Source: JBOGFC01 sp050742155 (lineage in GTDB: Bacteria > Actinomycetota > Acidimicrobiia > Spongiisociales > JALYHC01). From it: 29,952 nt of DNA. Where the stretch lies: NCBI GenBank assembly GCA_050742155.1, contig JBOGFC010000138.1, positions 1 to 29,952 on the forward strand. The letters run 5' to 3'. The notes under the pieces are model-generated. The model saw only the letters and a program-made list of their open reading frames with translations, was not told the DNA's origin and searched no databases. Positions 22,560 through 29,564 of this stretch are shown here, piece after piece. Positions within the stretch are counted from its first letter, which is position 1; the number at the start of each line of letters is the position of its first letter. The position numbers and the translations under genes were made by a program.

Positions 22560-23809
22560 GGGGAGAGGGCGAGGTGGGCAGCGATCGAGGCGAGGGCGGA
22601 GAGGTGGTCCCCTTCCCGGCCGGCTCTCGACATCCCTCCGAGTGGCCCGGCGACCAGGTAGACGAGCCGGCGGGCTACTGCTTCTCCTGTGATGCCCCGG
22701 CCCAGGCAGACCCCTGTCCCAGGTGCGGGCGTCCCCTGCCGGGCCGAGAGCCCTCGCTCTTCCAGGAGGAGCAGCAGCGCTCCCGGCCGCCCCCCTTCGA
22801 TATCGAGGAGCAGGGCCTGGACGAGTTCACCAACGAGCAGTACCTCTCCGCCACCACGGACGAGTACCGCAGCCTGGCCGAGCACATGGCTCGGGCGACC
22901 TCCGAGTCGCACGAGCCGCAGGCAGTGGTCGCCCAGATCCCCGGCCTGGACACCGGGGTGGTGGGCTTCGACGACGTCACCGGCGAATCGGCGTCCCTGG
23001 TGGCGGAAGAGACCTCTGATCTAGCGGTACGGGTGGTTACCGGGGTGGTACTGGGCGCGTTGTTCCTGGGGGCGCTCTGGTTGGGAGGGGGATGGTTCCT
23101 GGCCATGGTGACCCTGGTGGGGACCGTCGCCCTGGGCGAGTTCTACGCCACCTTGCGCAAGAGGCGCTTCACGCCGGCGGCCCTGTTCGGCTTGCTGGGA
23201 GGGGTGGGGGTGATGGTGGGTGCCTGGGTATCCGGCCCCTCCGGTATCGGGGGAGTGGTCGTCCTGACCGCGGTGGCGGTCTTCCTCTGGTACGCCTTGG
23301 GGTTGGTGCGACACGACCCAGTGGTGAACGGCTCGCTGACGTTGCTCGGCCTGGCCTGGGTCCCCGGCCTGATCGCCTTCGCCGTCCCCATGCTGAGGTC
23401 CACCCAGTTCCGGCCACTCATCCTGGCCCTGGTGGCCTTGACCGTGCTGCACGACGCCGGCGCTTACTTCGTGGGACGGTCGTTGGGGCGCACCGCCTTG
23501 GCCCCGCGACTCTCCCCCGCCAAGACCGTCGAGGGTCTGCTGGGAGGGACGCTCTTCGTGCTGGCCGCCGGGCTGGGCCTGCAGTTCGTCGAGCCCTTCG
23601 ATCTCGGCGTGGGGATCGCCCTGGCGGCGGTAGTGGTCGTCTTCGCCCCGCTCGGGGACCTGGCCGAGTCGATGGTCAAGCGGACCCTCGAGGTGAAGGA
23701 CATGGGCTCGGTACTGCCCGGCCATGGGGGACTCCTGGACCGCATCGACGCGCTGATGTTCGTGATCCCGGCCGCCTATCTTCTCTACCGCTGGCTGGGC
23801 CTCCTGTGA
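22556..23809 (+). CDS. cdsA: Phosphatidate cytidylyltransferase with N-terminal zinc-ribbon extension
   Basis: A 417-residue CdsA making CDP-diacylglycerol from CTP and phosphatidate for phospholipid synthesis. The membrane core starts near residue 155 with about eight helices, and the CdsA signature (SMVKRTLEVKDMGSVLPGHG, then GLLDRID) is at about 372-398. Typical CdsA proteins are 260-300 residues. Here about 150 residues precede the core: a Gly/Glu-rich start, a CxxC-x8-CxxC zinc ribbon (Cys42, 45, 54, 57) and an acidic, disordered-looking linker. GTG start at 22556 overlaps the frr stop; no ATG or GTG with a better ribosome binding site was preferred nearer the core. The frame is uninterrupted, so the extension is probably translated. 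Confidence 0.92.
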   Translation: MRGEGEVGSDRGEGGEVVPFPAGSRHPSEWPGDQVDEPAGYCFSCDAPAQADPCPRCGRPLPGREPSLFQEEQQRSRPPPFDIEEQGLDEFTNEQYLSATTDEYRSLAEHMARATSESHEPQAVVAQIPGLDTGVVGFDDVTGESASLVAEETSDLAVRVVTGVVLGALFLGALWLGGGWFLAMVTLVGTVALGEFYATLRKRRFTPAALFGLLGGVGVMVGAWVSGPSGIGGVVVLTAVAVFLWYALGLVRHDPVVNGSLTLLGLAWVPGLIAFAVPMLRSTQFRPLILALVALTVLHDAGAYFVGRSLGRTALAPRLSPAKTVEGLLGGTLFVLAAGLGLQFVEPFDLGVGIALAAVVVVFAPLGDLAESMVKRTLEVKDMGSVLPGHGGLLDRIDALMFVIPAAYLLYRWLGLL

Positions 23810-23819
23810 AGAACCAGAG

Positions 23820-24959
23820 GTGAGGCCGCTCGTCGTCCTGGGGGCGACCGGGTCGATCGGACGCCAGACCCTCGACGTCGCCCGCCGCCTGGGCCTGCTG
23901 GTGGAGGGGCTGGCCGCCCGGCGTGGCTCCGAGGAGCTGGCCGAGGGAGCCCGTGAGTTCCCCGAGTCCCAGGTGGCCGCCTCCTCGCCCACCATCGAGG
24001 AGAGGAACCGTTTCGTTGAGGAGTTCGGGGAGCGAGCCCGGTTCGGGCCGGAGGGGGTGGAGAGCCTGGCGGCCCGGTCCGGTGTCACGGTGGTGAACGG
24101 GGTGGTGGGGGCGGCCGGCCTGGTGGCGTCGGTGGCCGCCCTGCGGGCCGGCAACCGTCTGGCGCTCGCCAACAAGGAGAGCCTGGTGGCCGGGGGACCG
24201 GTGGTGAGCCGGGCGCTGGCGGAAGGCGGCGGAGAGCTGATCCCGGTGGACTCAGAGCATTCGGCCTTATTTCAGTGCCTGGTGGGAGAGGACCCGGCCG
24301 GGGTGCATAGATTGATCCTCACCGCCTCGGGAGGACCGTTTCGGGGCTCCCGCCCGGGCGAGCTGGATGAGGTGACCGTCGAGGAGGCCCTGACTCACCC
24401 CACCTGGAAGATGGGCCCGCGCATCACCATCGACTCGGCCACCCTGCTCAACAAGGGCTTCGAGGTCATCGAGGCCCACCACCTCTTCGGGATGAGCTAC
24501 GACCAAATCGAGGTGGTCATCCACCCCGAGAGCGTGGTGCACTCGCTGGTGGAGTTTGCCGACGGCTCCCTCAAGGCCCACCTGGGCGAGCCCGACATGC
24601 GGGTGCCCATCCAGTACGCCATCACCCATCCCGAACGAGCCCCGGGGATGATGGGGCCCTTCTCGCTGGCCGGGCGGACCCTCACCTTCGAGGAGCCGGA
24701 TTTGGAGGCGTTCCCGGCCCTAGGCTTGGCATACCAAGCCGGTCGAGCCGGCGGTTCGGCCCCAACGGTCCTCAACGCCGCCGACGAGATGGCCGTGCAG
24801 GCCTTCCTGGAACGGCGATTGAGCTTCCCGGGCATTCTCCGGGTGCTGGAGCGGTCGCTGGAACGGATCCCGCCGCGGCCGCTGGAAGACGTGGCCGACG
24901 TGCAGGAGGTGGACCGGGAGGCCCGGGCGGTGGCCCGGGAGCTGATCGGAGCCTGCTAG
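23820..24959 (+). CDS. dxr: 1-deoxy-D-xylulose 5-phosphate reductoisomerase
   Basis: A 379-residue DXR, the committed step of the MEP isoprenoid pathway (DXP to MEP with NADPH). Motifs: NADPH-binding 'VLGATGSIGRQTLDVARRLG', 'RLALANKESLVAGG', metal and substrate site 'PVDSEHSALFQCL', 'ASGGPFRG', and 'MGPRITIDSATLLNKGFEVI'. It is the target of fosmidomycin in bacteria. GTG start at 23820, 10 nt after the cdsA stop, weak ribosome binding site. It works in the same pathway as ispG downstream. Confidence 0.97.
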   Translation: MRPLVVLGATGSIGRQTLDVARRLGLLVEGLAARRGSEELAEGAREFPESQVAASSPTIEERNRFVEEFGERARFGPEGVESLAARSGVTVVNGVVGAAGLVASVAALRAGNRLALANKESLVAGGPVVSRALAEGGGELIPVDSEHSALFQCLVGEDPAGVHRLILTASGGPFRGSRPGELDEVTVEEALTHPTWKMGPRITIDSATLLNKGFEVIEAHHLFGMSYDQIEVVIHPESVVHSLVEFADGSLKAHLGEPDMRVPIQYAITHPERAPGMMGPFSLAGRTLTFEEPDLEAFPALGLAYQAGRAGGSAPTVLNAADEMAVQAFLERRLSFPGILRVLERSLERIPPRPLEDVADVQEVDREARAVARELIGAC

Positions 24960-25006
24960 GGGACGGCAGGCGGTAACTTGATGGACCGCGACGGAGGAGG
25001 GATCGA

Positions 25007-26122
25007 GTGGCCGGGGGCCTGATCATGATCATCGGCATCGCCGCGGCCATCATGATCCACGAGGCGGGGCACCTGGTGGCGGCCAAGGCGCTGGGCATGA
25101 AGGCCAGTGAGTACTTCGTGGGGTTCGGCCCCAAACTGTGGTCTTTCCGGCGAGGCGAGACCGAGTACGGCATCAAGGCTCTGCCGCTGGGCGGGTACGT
25201 GAAGATCGTGGGGATGAACCCTTACGAGGAGGTGCCCGCCCACGAGGAGGAGCGGACCTACCGGGGCAAGTCCTTCTGGAAGAAGTCGGTGGTGGTGCTG
25301 GCCGGCATCGCCAGCCACTTCGTGGTTGCCTACCTGATCTTCTTCGCGATCTTCGCGATCGTGGGCGTGCACGAGCCGGTGCTGGAGATCCGGCAGGTGA
25401 TCACCGAGTTGGACGACGGGGGGAGCACCCCCGCCGCCCGGGCCGGCCTCCAGCCGGGTGACCGGTTCGTGGCCGTGGAAGGCAGGGTGGTGAAGAGCTG
25501 GGACGAGCTGACCGACAGAATCGCGGCCCGGCCGGGCGAGGAGGTCCAGGTGATCGTCGACCGGGAGGGGGAGCTGATCGGGACGACGGTGACGCTGGCC
25601 GCCGTCCCGGGAGAGGAGGGGGGGACGATTGGCTTCCTCGGGGTCAGCCCGGAGATCGAGGTGGTGCGGACCGGCCCGATCAGGGCGGCCGGACGAGCGG
25701 GTGCCGCCCTGGCCGAGGTGACGGTGGTCAGCTTCCGGGGGTTGGGCAACTTCTTCCACCCGGAATCGCTCTGGGGGTACGTCGAGGCGCTCCTCGGTGG
25801 CGCCGAGCCGGCGCCTGAGGCGCGGCCCATCAGCCCGGTGGGCTTGGTGCGAGTGGGGGCGCAGGCCCAGCAGTTCGGCTTCGAGTGGGTGCTGAGCCTG
25901 GTGGCCGCCTTCAACGTCTTCATCGGGCTGTTCAACCTGGTTCCCATCTACCCCTTCGACGGGGGGCACTTCACGGTGGCCCTGTACGAGAAGCTGACCG
26001 GCCGCCAGGCCGACGTCCGCAAGCTCATGCCGGTGGCGGCGGCGGCCATCGCGCTGATCGGCTTCCTCTTCATCACCGCCCTCTACCTGGACATCGTCAG
26101 CCCTCTGGAGAGCTTCGGGTAG
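25007..26122 (+). CDS. rseP: RseP/Rip1-type site-2 zinc metalloprotease
   Basis: A 371-residue intramembrane protease. The zinc motif HEAGH is at residues 18-22 in the first helix. A PDZ domain lies at about 125-205 ('STPAARAGLQPGDRFVAVEG'). The third-ligand motif 'NLVPIYPFDGGHF' (Asp318) is in a C-terminal helix. Family members cut anti-sigma factors inside the membrane to release stress sigma factors (RseP in E. coli, Rip1 in Mycobacterium). Start GTG 25007 has GGAGGAGGG 5 nt ahead. The usual position between dxr and ispG is kept. The target anti-sigma factor is not in the window. Confidence 0.95.
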   Translation: MAGGLIMIIGIAAAIMIHEAGHLVAAKALGMKASEYFVGFGPKLWSFRRGETEYGIKALPLGGYVKIVGMNPYEEVPAHEEERTYRGKSFWKKSVVVLAGIASHFVVAYLIFFAIFAIVGVHEPVLEIRQVITELDDGGSTPAARAGLQPGDRFVAVEGRVVKSWDELTDRIAARPGEEVQVIVDREGELIGTTVTLAAVPGEEGGTIGFLGVSPEIEVVRTGPIRAAGRAGAALAEVTVVSFRGLGNFFHPESLWGYVEALLGGAEPAPEARPISPVGLVRVGAQAQQFGFEWVLSLVAAFNVFIGLFNLVPIYPFDGGHFTVALYEKLTGRQADVRKLMPVAAAAIALIGFLFITALYLDIVSPLESFG

Positions 26123-26130
26123 GACCTACC
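26118..26130. repeat. 13-bp palindrome at the rseP stop
   Basis: GGTAGG-A-CCTACC is a perfect inverted repeat that includes the rseP stop codon. It may be an operator-like site for ispG, or chance. Confidence 0.3.
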
Positions 26131-26142
26131 ATGGTCGGGTTC

Positions 26143-26160
26143 CTCCCCCTTGAGGGGGAG
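26143..26160 (+). terminator. Strong GC hairpin between rseP and ispG
   Basis: CTCCCCCT (26143-26150) TG AGGGGGAG (26153-26160) is a perfect 8-bp stem with a minimal loop, 20 nt after the rseP stop and 33 nt before ispG. No T-run follows, so it is not a classical intrinsic terminator. It may slow polymerase or protect the downstream mRNA end. Confidence 0.45.
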
Positions 26161-26193
26161 GGCAGGGAGGGGGTGAGTCCTCCAGGAGAGGAA

Positions 26194-27402
26194 ATGATGG
26201 AGCGCCGCAAGAGCCGCCAGATCAGAGTGGGCGAGGTCCTGGTCGGAGGGGACGCCCCGGTCAGCGTGCAGTCGATGACCCTGACCAAGACCGCCGACGT
26301 CGACGGAACCCTGGCCCAGGTCTACGCCCTCAAGGGAGCCGGGGCCGACCTCGTCCGCATCACCTGCAACGACGTGGAGGCCGCCCAGGGCCTGGCCGAG
26401 ATCGTTCCTCGCTCTCCGGTGCCGATCATCGCCGACATTCACTACCAGTACCGGCTGGCGCTGGCTGCCCTGGAAGCGGGGGTGGCCGGGCTGCGCCTCA
26501 ACCCGGGCAACATCCGCAAGCCGGAGCAGATCAAGGCGGTCGCCCAGGCCGCCAAGGAACGGGAGGTGCCCATCCGGGTGGGGGTCAATGCCGGCTCGCT
26601 GGACCGGGACTTGCTGGCCCGTTACGGGGCGCCGGTCCCCGCAGCGCTGGTGGAATCGGCCCTCCACGAGGTTCGCCTGCTGGAGGAGGTCGATTTCAGC
26701 GCCATCAAGATCTCCGTCAAGCACTCCCACGTGCCCTCCATGGTGGAGGCCTACCGGCAGCTGGCCGGGGTCTGCGACTACCCCCTCCACCTGGGCGTGA
26801 CCGAAGCCGGCCCCCTCCCCGGCGGGCTCATCAAGTCGGTGGCCGGGGTGGCCAGCCTCCTCCTCGAGGGGATCGGTGACACCATCCGCTTCTCGCTCAC
26901 CGCCGACCCGGTGGAGGAGGCCCGGGCCGCGCGCCAGCTGCTCGAGTACCTGGGCCTTCGGGAGCGCAAGAGCCTCGACCTGATCGCCTGCCCGTCCTGC
27001 GGACGGGCGGAGATCGACGTGTTGGGGGTGGCCCAGCAGGCGCAGGCCAGGCTGGAGGAGGCCCATCTCCCCATCCAGGTGGCGGTGATGGGCTGTGTGG
27101 TGAACGGCCCGGGGGAGGCCCGGGAGGCCGACATCGGCATCGCCGCCGGGCGGGGGCGGGGGCATCTGTTCATCAAGGGCAAGGTGGTCCGGGTGGTGCC
27201 CGAGGCGGAGATGGTGGAAGCCCTCCTCGAAGAGGCCCGGCGGCTGGTGGAAGAAGGGGTCGACGTCCGCCTGGCCGCCGCCGATGACCGGGCCGGCGAG
27301 CAAGCGGCCCGCGAGGCCGCCGCGCTGCGAGAGCTGCAAGGGGACGCCAACCGGTCCGAGGAGCGCCGCCGGGCGGTGGTCGAGATCGCGTCAAGGGAGT
27401 AG
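26194..27402 (+). CDS. ispG: 4-hydroxy-3-methylbut-2-en-1-yl diphosphate synthase (flavodoxin/ferredoxin)
   Basis: A 402-residue IspG (GcpE), the penultimate MEP pathway enzyme: MEcPP is reduced to HMBPP by a [4Fe-4S] protein. TIM-barrel part with 'VSVQSMTLTKTADVDGTLAQ', 'IIADIHYQYRLALAALEAG' and 'GLRLNPGNI'. The cluster ligands are in 'ACPSCGR' and 'MGCVVNGPGEARE'. A charged tail of about 40 residues after the core (Ala/Arg/Glu-rich) makes it slightly long for the family. Start ATG 26194 follows AGGAG by 5 nt; the next ATG (26197) is equally plausible. Confidence 0.96.
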   Translation: MMERRKSRQIRVGEVLVGGDAPVSVQSMTLTKTADVDGTLAQVYALKGAGADLVRITCNDVEAAQGLAEIVPRSPVPIIADIHYQYRLALAALEAGVAGLRLNPGNIRKPEQIKAVAQAAKEREVPIRVGVNAGSLDRDLLARYGAPVPAALVESALHEVRLLEEVDFSAIKISVKHSHVPSMVEAYRQLAGVCDYPLHLGVTEAGPLPGGLIKSVAGVASLLLEGIGDTIRFSLTADPVEEARAARQLLEYLGLRERKSLDLIACPSCGRAEIDVLGVAQQAQARLEEAHLPIQVAVMGCVVNGPGEAREADIGIAAGRGRGHLFIKGKVVRVVPEAEMVEALLEEARRLVEEGVDVRLAAADDRAGEQAAREAAALRELQGDANRSEERRRAVVEIASRE

Positions 27403-27405
27403 CAC

Positions 27406-27458
27406 TCGTTCTTGTGACACCTAGCCACCCATACGGTGGATAACCGTCACAAGAACGA
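27406..27458. repeat. 13-bp inverted repeat with nested hairpin between ispG and proS
   Basis: TCGTTCTTGTGAC (27406-27418) is the perfect reverse complement of GTCACAAGAACGA (27446-27458). Between them lies a second hairpin, CCACC (27425-27429) and GGTGG (27435-27439). The whole fills most of the 84-nt gap. There is no T-run. It may act as a terminator for ispG, a cruciform or a two-sided operator just before the proS promoter. Confidence 0.6.
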
Positions 27459-27472
27459 AGGACCCCGAACAC

Positions 27473-27478
27473 TATCCT
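27473..27478 (+). promoter_or_regulatory. -10-like element for leaderless proS
   Basis: TATCCT matches TANNNT and ends 8 nt before the proS ATG; no ribosome binding site is present between them. Same spacing as at pepN and comM, supporting a leaderless mRNA. Confidence 0.4.
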
Positions 27479-27486
27479 CGCCCGGA

Positions 27487-28929
27487 ATGGCTGAGAAGGT
27501 CACTCCCCGCAGCGAGGACTACAGCCGCTGGTACACCGACGTGGTGCTGCGGGCCGAGCTGGCCGACTACTCGCCGGTGCGGGGCACGATGGTCATCCGC
27601 CCCTACGGCTATGCCCTGTGGGAGAACATGCAGCGGGCCATCGACGACATGTTCAAGGCCACCGGACACCAGAACGCCTACTTCCCCCTGTTCATCCCCT
27701 ATTCGCTGATCGAGAAGGAGGCCCAGCACGTCGAGGGATTCGCTCCTCAGCTGGCCATAGTCACCCACGGAGGCGGCAAGGAGCTGGAAGAGCCACTGGT
27801 GGTCCGCCCCACCTCGGAGACCATTGTCAACGAGATGTTCTCGCGCTGGGTCCAGAGCTACCGGGACCTGCCCATCCTCATCAACCAGTGGTGCAACGTG
27901 GTGCGCTGGGAGATGCGCACCCGGCTTTTCCTGCGCACCCTGGAGTTCCTCTGGCAGGAGGGTCACACCGCCCACGAGACCTACCAGGAGGCCGAGGAGG
28001 AGTCCCGGCGGATGCTGGGCGTGTATCAGACGTTCGCCGAGCAATGGGCGGCGGTGCCCGTGGTGCCGGGGCGCAAGACGGAGTCGGAGAAGTTCCCCGG
28101 GGCCGACCACTCCTACTCGATCGAGGCGATGATGGGGGACCGCCGGGCCCTCCAGGCGGGGACCTCCCACAACCTGGCCCAGAACTTCGCCCGGGCGGCC
28201 GGCACCCAGTTCCTCGATCGCCGAAACGAGCTGCAGTATCCCTACCAGACCTCCTGGGGGGCGAGCACCCGGCTGGTGGGGATGGTGGTGATGGTCCACG
28301 GCGACGACCAGGGGCTCAAGCTCCCTCCCAAGCTGGCCCCCTACCAAGTGGTGGTGGTCCCCATCGCCCCGGCCGACTCCGCCGAGCGCGCCGAGGTGCT
28401 CGAGATCGCCGCCAAGCTGGTGGAGTCGCTGCGCCCCGAGGTCCGGGTCCACCTGGATGACCGGGAGGAGCAGACCCCGGGCTTCAAGTTCAACGAGTGG
28501 GAGATGAAGGGCGTCCCGGTGCGGATCGAGCTGGGCCCGCGCGACCTGGAGCGGGGGGAGGCGGTGCTGGCCCGTCGCGACCGTCCCAGACAGGATGAAA
28601 AGCGATCCGTGACGCTGGATGACCTGGTGGATGGGGTCACCAAGCTCCTCGAAGACGTACAGGAGGAGCTCTTCGCCGGGGCGCTGGCCTTTCGGGAGGA
28701 GCACTCCCATCGCCCTTCCGATTATGAAGAGATGCGAGAGGGCCTGGCCGAGGAGGGCGGGTTCTGGTACGCAGGGTGGTGCGGCTCGGTGGAGTGCGAG
28801 GATCGGGTCAAAGTCGACACTCAGGCCACCATCCGCTGTCTCCCCTTCGACCAGCCGGCCCAGGTGGGTCCCTGCATCGTCTGCGGGGGAGACGCCGCCG
28901 AGGAAGCCCTCTTCGCCAAGGCCTACTGA
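27487..28929 (+). CDS. proS: Prolyl-tRNA synthetase, eukaryote/archaea-like (ProS type 3)
   Basis: A 480-residue class II synthetase charging tRNA-Pro. Catalytic core with 'VVRPTSETIVNEMFSRWVQS', 'LINQWCNVVRWEMRTRLFLR' and 'TLEFLWQEGHTAHET'; anticodon-binding domain about 280-385. A C-terminal zinc domain (Cys in 'WCGSVEC', 'IRCLPF' and 'GPCIVCGG') ends in a terminal Tyr, as in archaeal and eukaryotic enzymes. It lacks the ~180-residue INS editing domain of the bacterial-type ProRS. ATG 27487 is chosen because homology begins 'EKVTPRSEDYSRWYTDVVL'; a GTG at 27436 would start inside the inverted repeat and adds unconserved residues. Such enzymes are found in several actinobacterial lineages. 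Confidence 0.96.
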   Translation: MAEKVTPRSEDYSRWYTDVVLRAELADYSPVRGTMVIRPYGYALWENMQRAIDDMFKATGHQNAYFPLFIPYSLIEKEAQHVEGFAPQLAIVTHGGGKELEEPLVVRPTSETIVNEMFSRWVQSYRDLPILINQWCNVVRWEMRTRLFLRTLEFLWQEGHTAHETYQEAEEESRRMLGVYQTFAEQWAAVPVVPGRKTESEKFPGADHSYSIEAMMGDRRALQAGTSHNLAQNFARAAGTQFLDRRNELQYPYQTSWGASTRLVGMVVMVHGDDQGLKLPPKLAPYQVVVVPIAPADSAERAEVLEIAAKLVESLRPEVRVHLDDREEQTPGFKFNEWEMKGVPVRIELGPRDLERGEAVLARRDRPRQDEKRSVTLDDLVDGVTKLLEDVQEELFAGALAFREEHSHRPSDYEEMREGLAEEGGFWYAGWCGSVECEDRVKVDTQATIRCLPFDQPAQVGPCIVCGGDAAEEALFAKAY

Positions 28930-28945
28930 GGGCCGGCGCAGGTAG

Positions 28946-28966
28946 GGGTCGCCCGGCAGGCGACCC
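28946..28966 (+). terminator. Hairpin after proS
   Basis: GGGTCGCC (28946-28953) CGGCA GGCGACCC (28959-28966) is a perfect 8-bp GC-rich stem starting 17 nt after the proS stop. No T-run follows, as is common for actinobacterial terminators. It separates proS from the rimP promoter. Confidence 0.6.
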
Positions 28967-28989
28967 GGGGAATGGCACCCTCCCGCTGC

Positions 28990-28995
28990 TATAGT
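28990..28995 (+). promoter_or_regulatory. -10 element of the rimP-nusA operon
   Basis: TATAGT is close to the ideal -10 (TATAAT) and stands alone in GC-rich sequence, 73 nt before rimP. Transcription would start near 29002 and make a leader of about 67 nt. No clear -35 was found. Confidence 0.55.
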
Positions 28996-29028
28996 TGGCC
29001 GGCGAATTTGACGGACGTCACGCGTGGG

Positions 29029-29055
29029 AAGTGGGCGGCCTGCCCACTTTCTTTG
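29029..29055 (+). promoter_or_regulatory. Attenuator-like hairpin in the rimP leader
   Basis: AAGTGGGC (29029-29036) GGCCT GCCCACTT (29042-29049) is a perfect 8-bp stem, followed by TCTTTG. It lies between the TATAGT promoter and the rimP ribosome binding site (GAGAGGAG, 29057-29064). A hairpin followed by a T-rich tail in a leader is what an intrinsic attenuator looks like; NusA, made by this operon, acts on just such hairpins. Autoregulation is inference. Confidence 0.55.
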
Positions 29056-29068
29056 TGAGAGGAGCGGC

Positions 29069-29554
29069 ATGGACGGCGCCCCAGACCGCCTGTGGTCGAT
29101 GCTGCAGCCCTACCTGGCAGCCGAGGGCTTGGAACTGGACGACCTGGAAGTGCTGGGCCTCGGGCGAGGCCGGCTGCTCCGGGTGACGGTGGATGCTGCG
29201 GAAGGGGTGGACCTCGACCGGATCGCCGAGGCGTCCCAGGGATTGTCCCGGCTCCTGGACCAGGAGGAGGCCTTCCCGGGCCCGTATACGCTCGAGGTCA
29301 CCTCGCCGGGCTTGGAGCGCAAGCTCCGCCGGCCCGAGCACTACCGCAAGGCGATCGGCCGGGAGGTGGTGGTCAAGACGACCCACGAGGTGGAAGGGGC
29401 CAGGGTGCACCGGGGCGTATTGGACGAGGCCGGGGAGACCGGCTTCGTCGTGCGAGTGAACGGCAGCCGCCGCCGTCTCGTCTTTGACGAGGTGGCCTCG
29501 GCCCGGACGGTGTTCCTTTGGGAGACGCCGTCCAAGCCGGGCAAGCAGCGGTAG
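29069..29554 (+). CDS. rimP: Ribosome maturation factor RimP
   Basis: A 161-residue RimP, needed for 30S subunit maturation. The family landmark 'PGPYTLEVTSPGLERKLRRP' is present (about residues 70-90), with an N-terminal alpha/beta domain and a C-terminal SH3-like domain. The ATG at 29069 follows GAGAGGAG by 4-5 nt; an in-frame start at 29024 would lie inside the leader hairpin region and is rejected. It is followed after 10 nt by nusA, the standard pairing. Confidence 0.94.
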   Translation: MDGAPDRLWSMLQPYLAAEGLELDDLEVLGLGRGRLLRVTVDAAEGVDLDRIAEASQGLSRLLDQEEAFPGPYTLEVTSPGLERKLRRPEHYRKAIGREVVVKTTHEVEGARVHRGVLDEAGETGFVVRVNGSRRRLVFDEVASARTVFLWETPSKPGKQR

Positions 29555-29564
29555 GAGGAACCAG

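Noticed and set aside
27436..27486. Upstream GTG start for proS
   Set aside because: It would begin inside the large inverted repeat and add 17 residues not seen in prolyl-tRNA synthetases.
27472..29070. 532-residue open frame on the minus strand opposite proS
   Set aside because: Shadow of proS; no domain, and it crosses the hairpins and promoter between proS and rimP.
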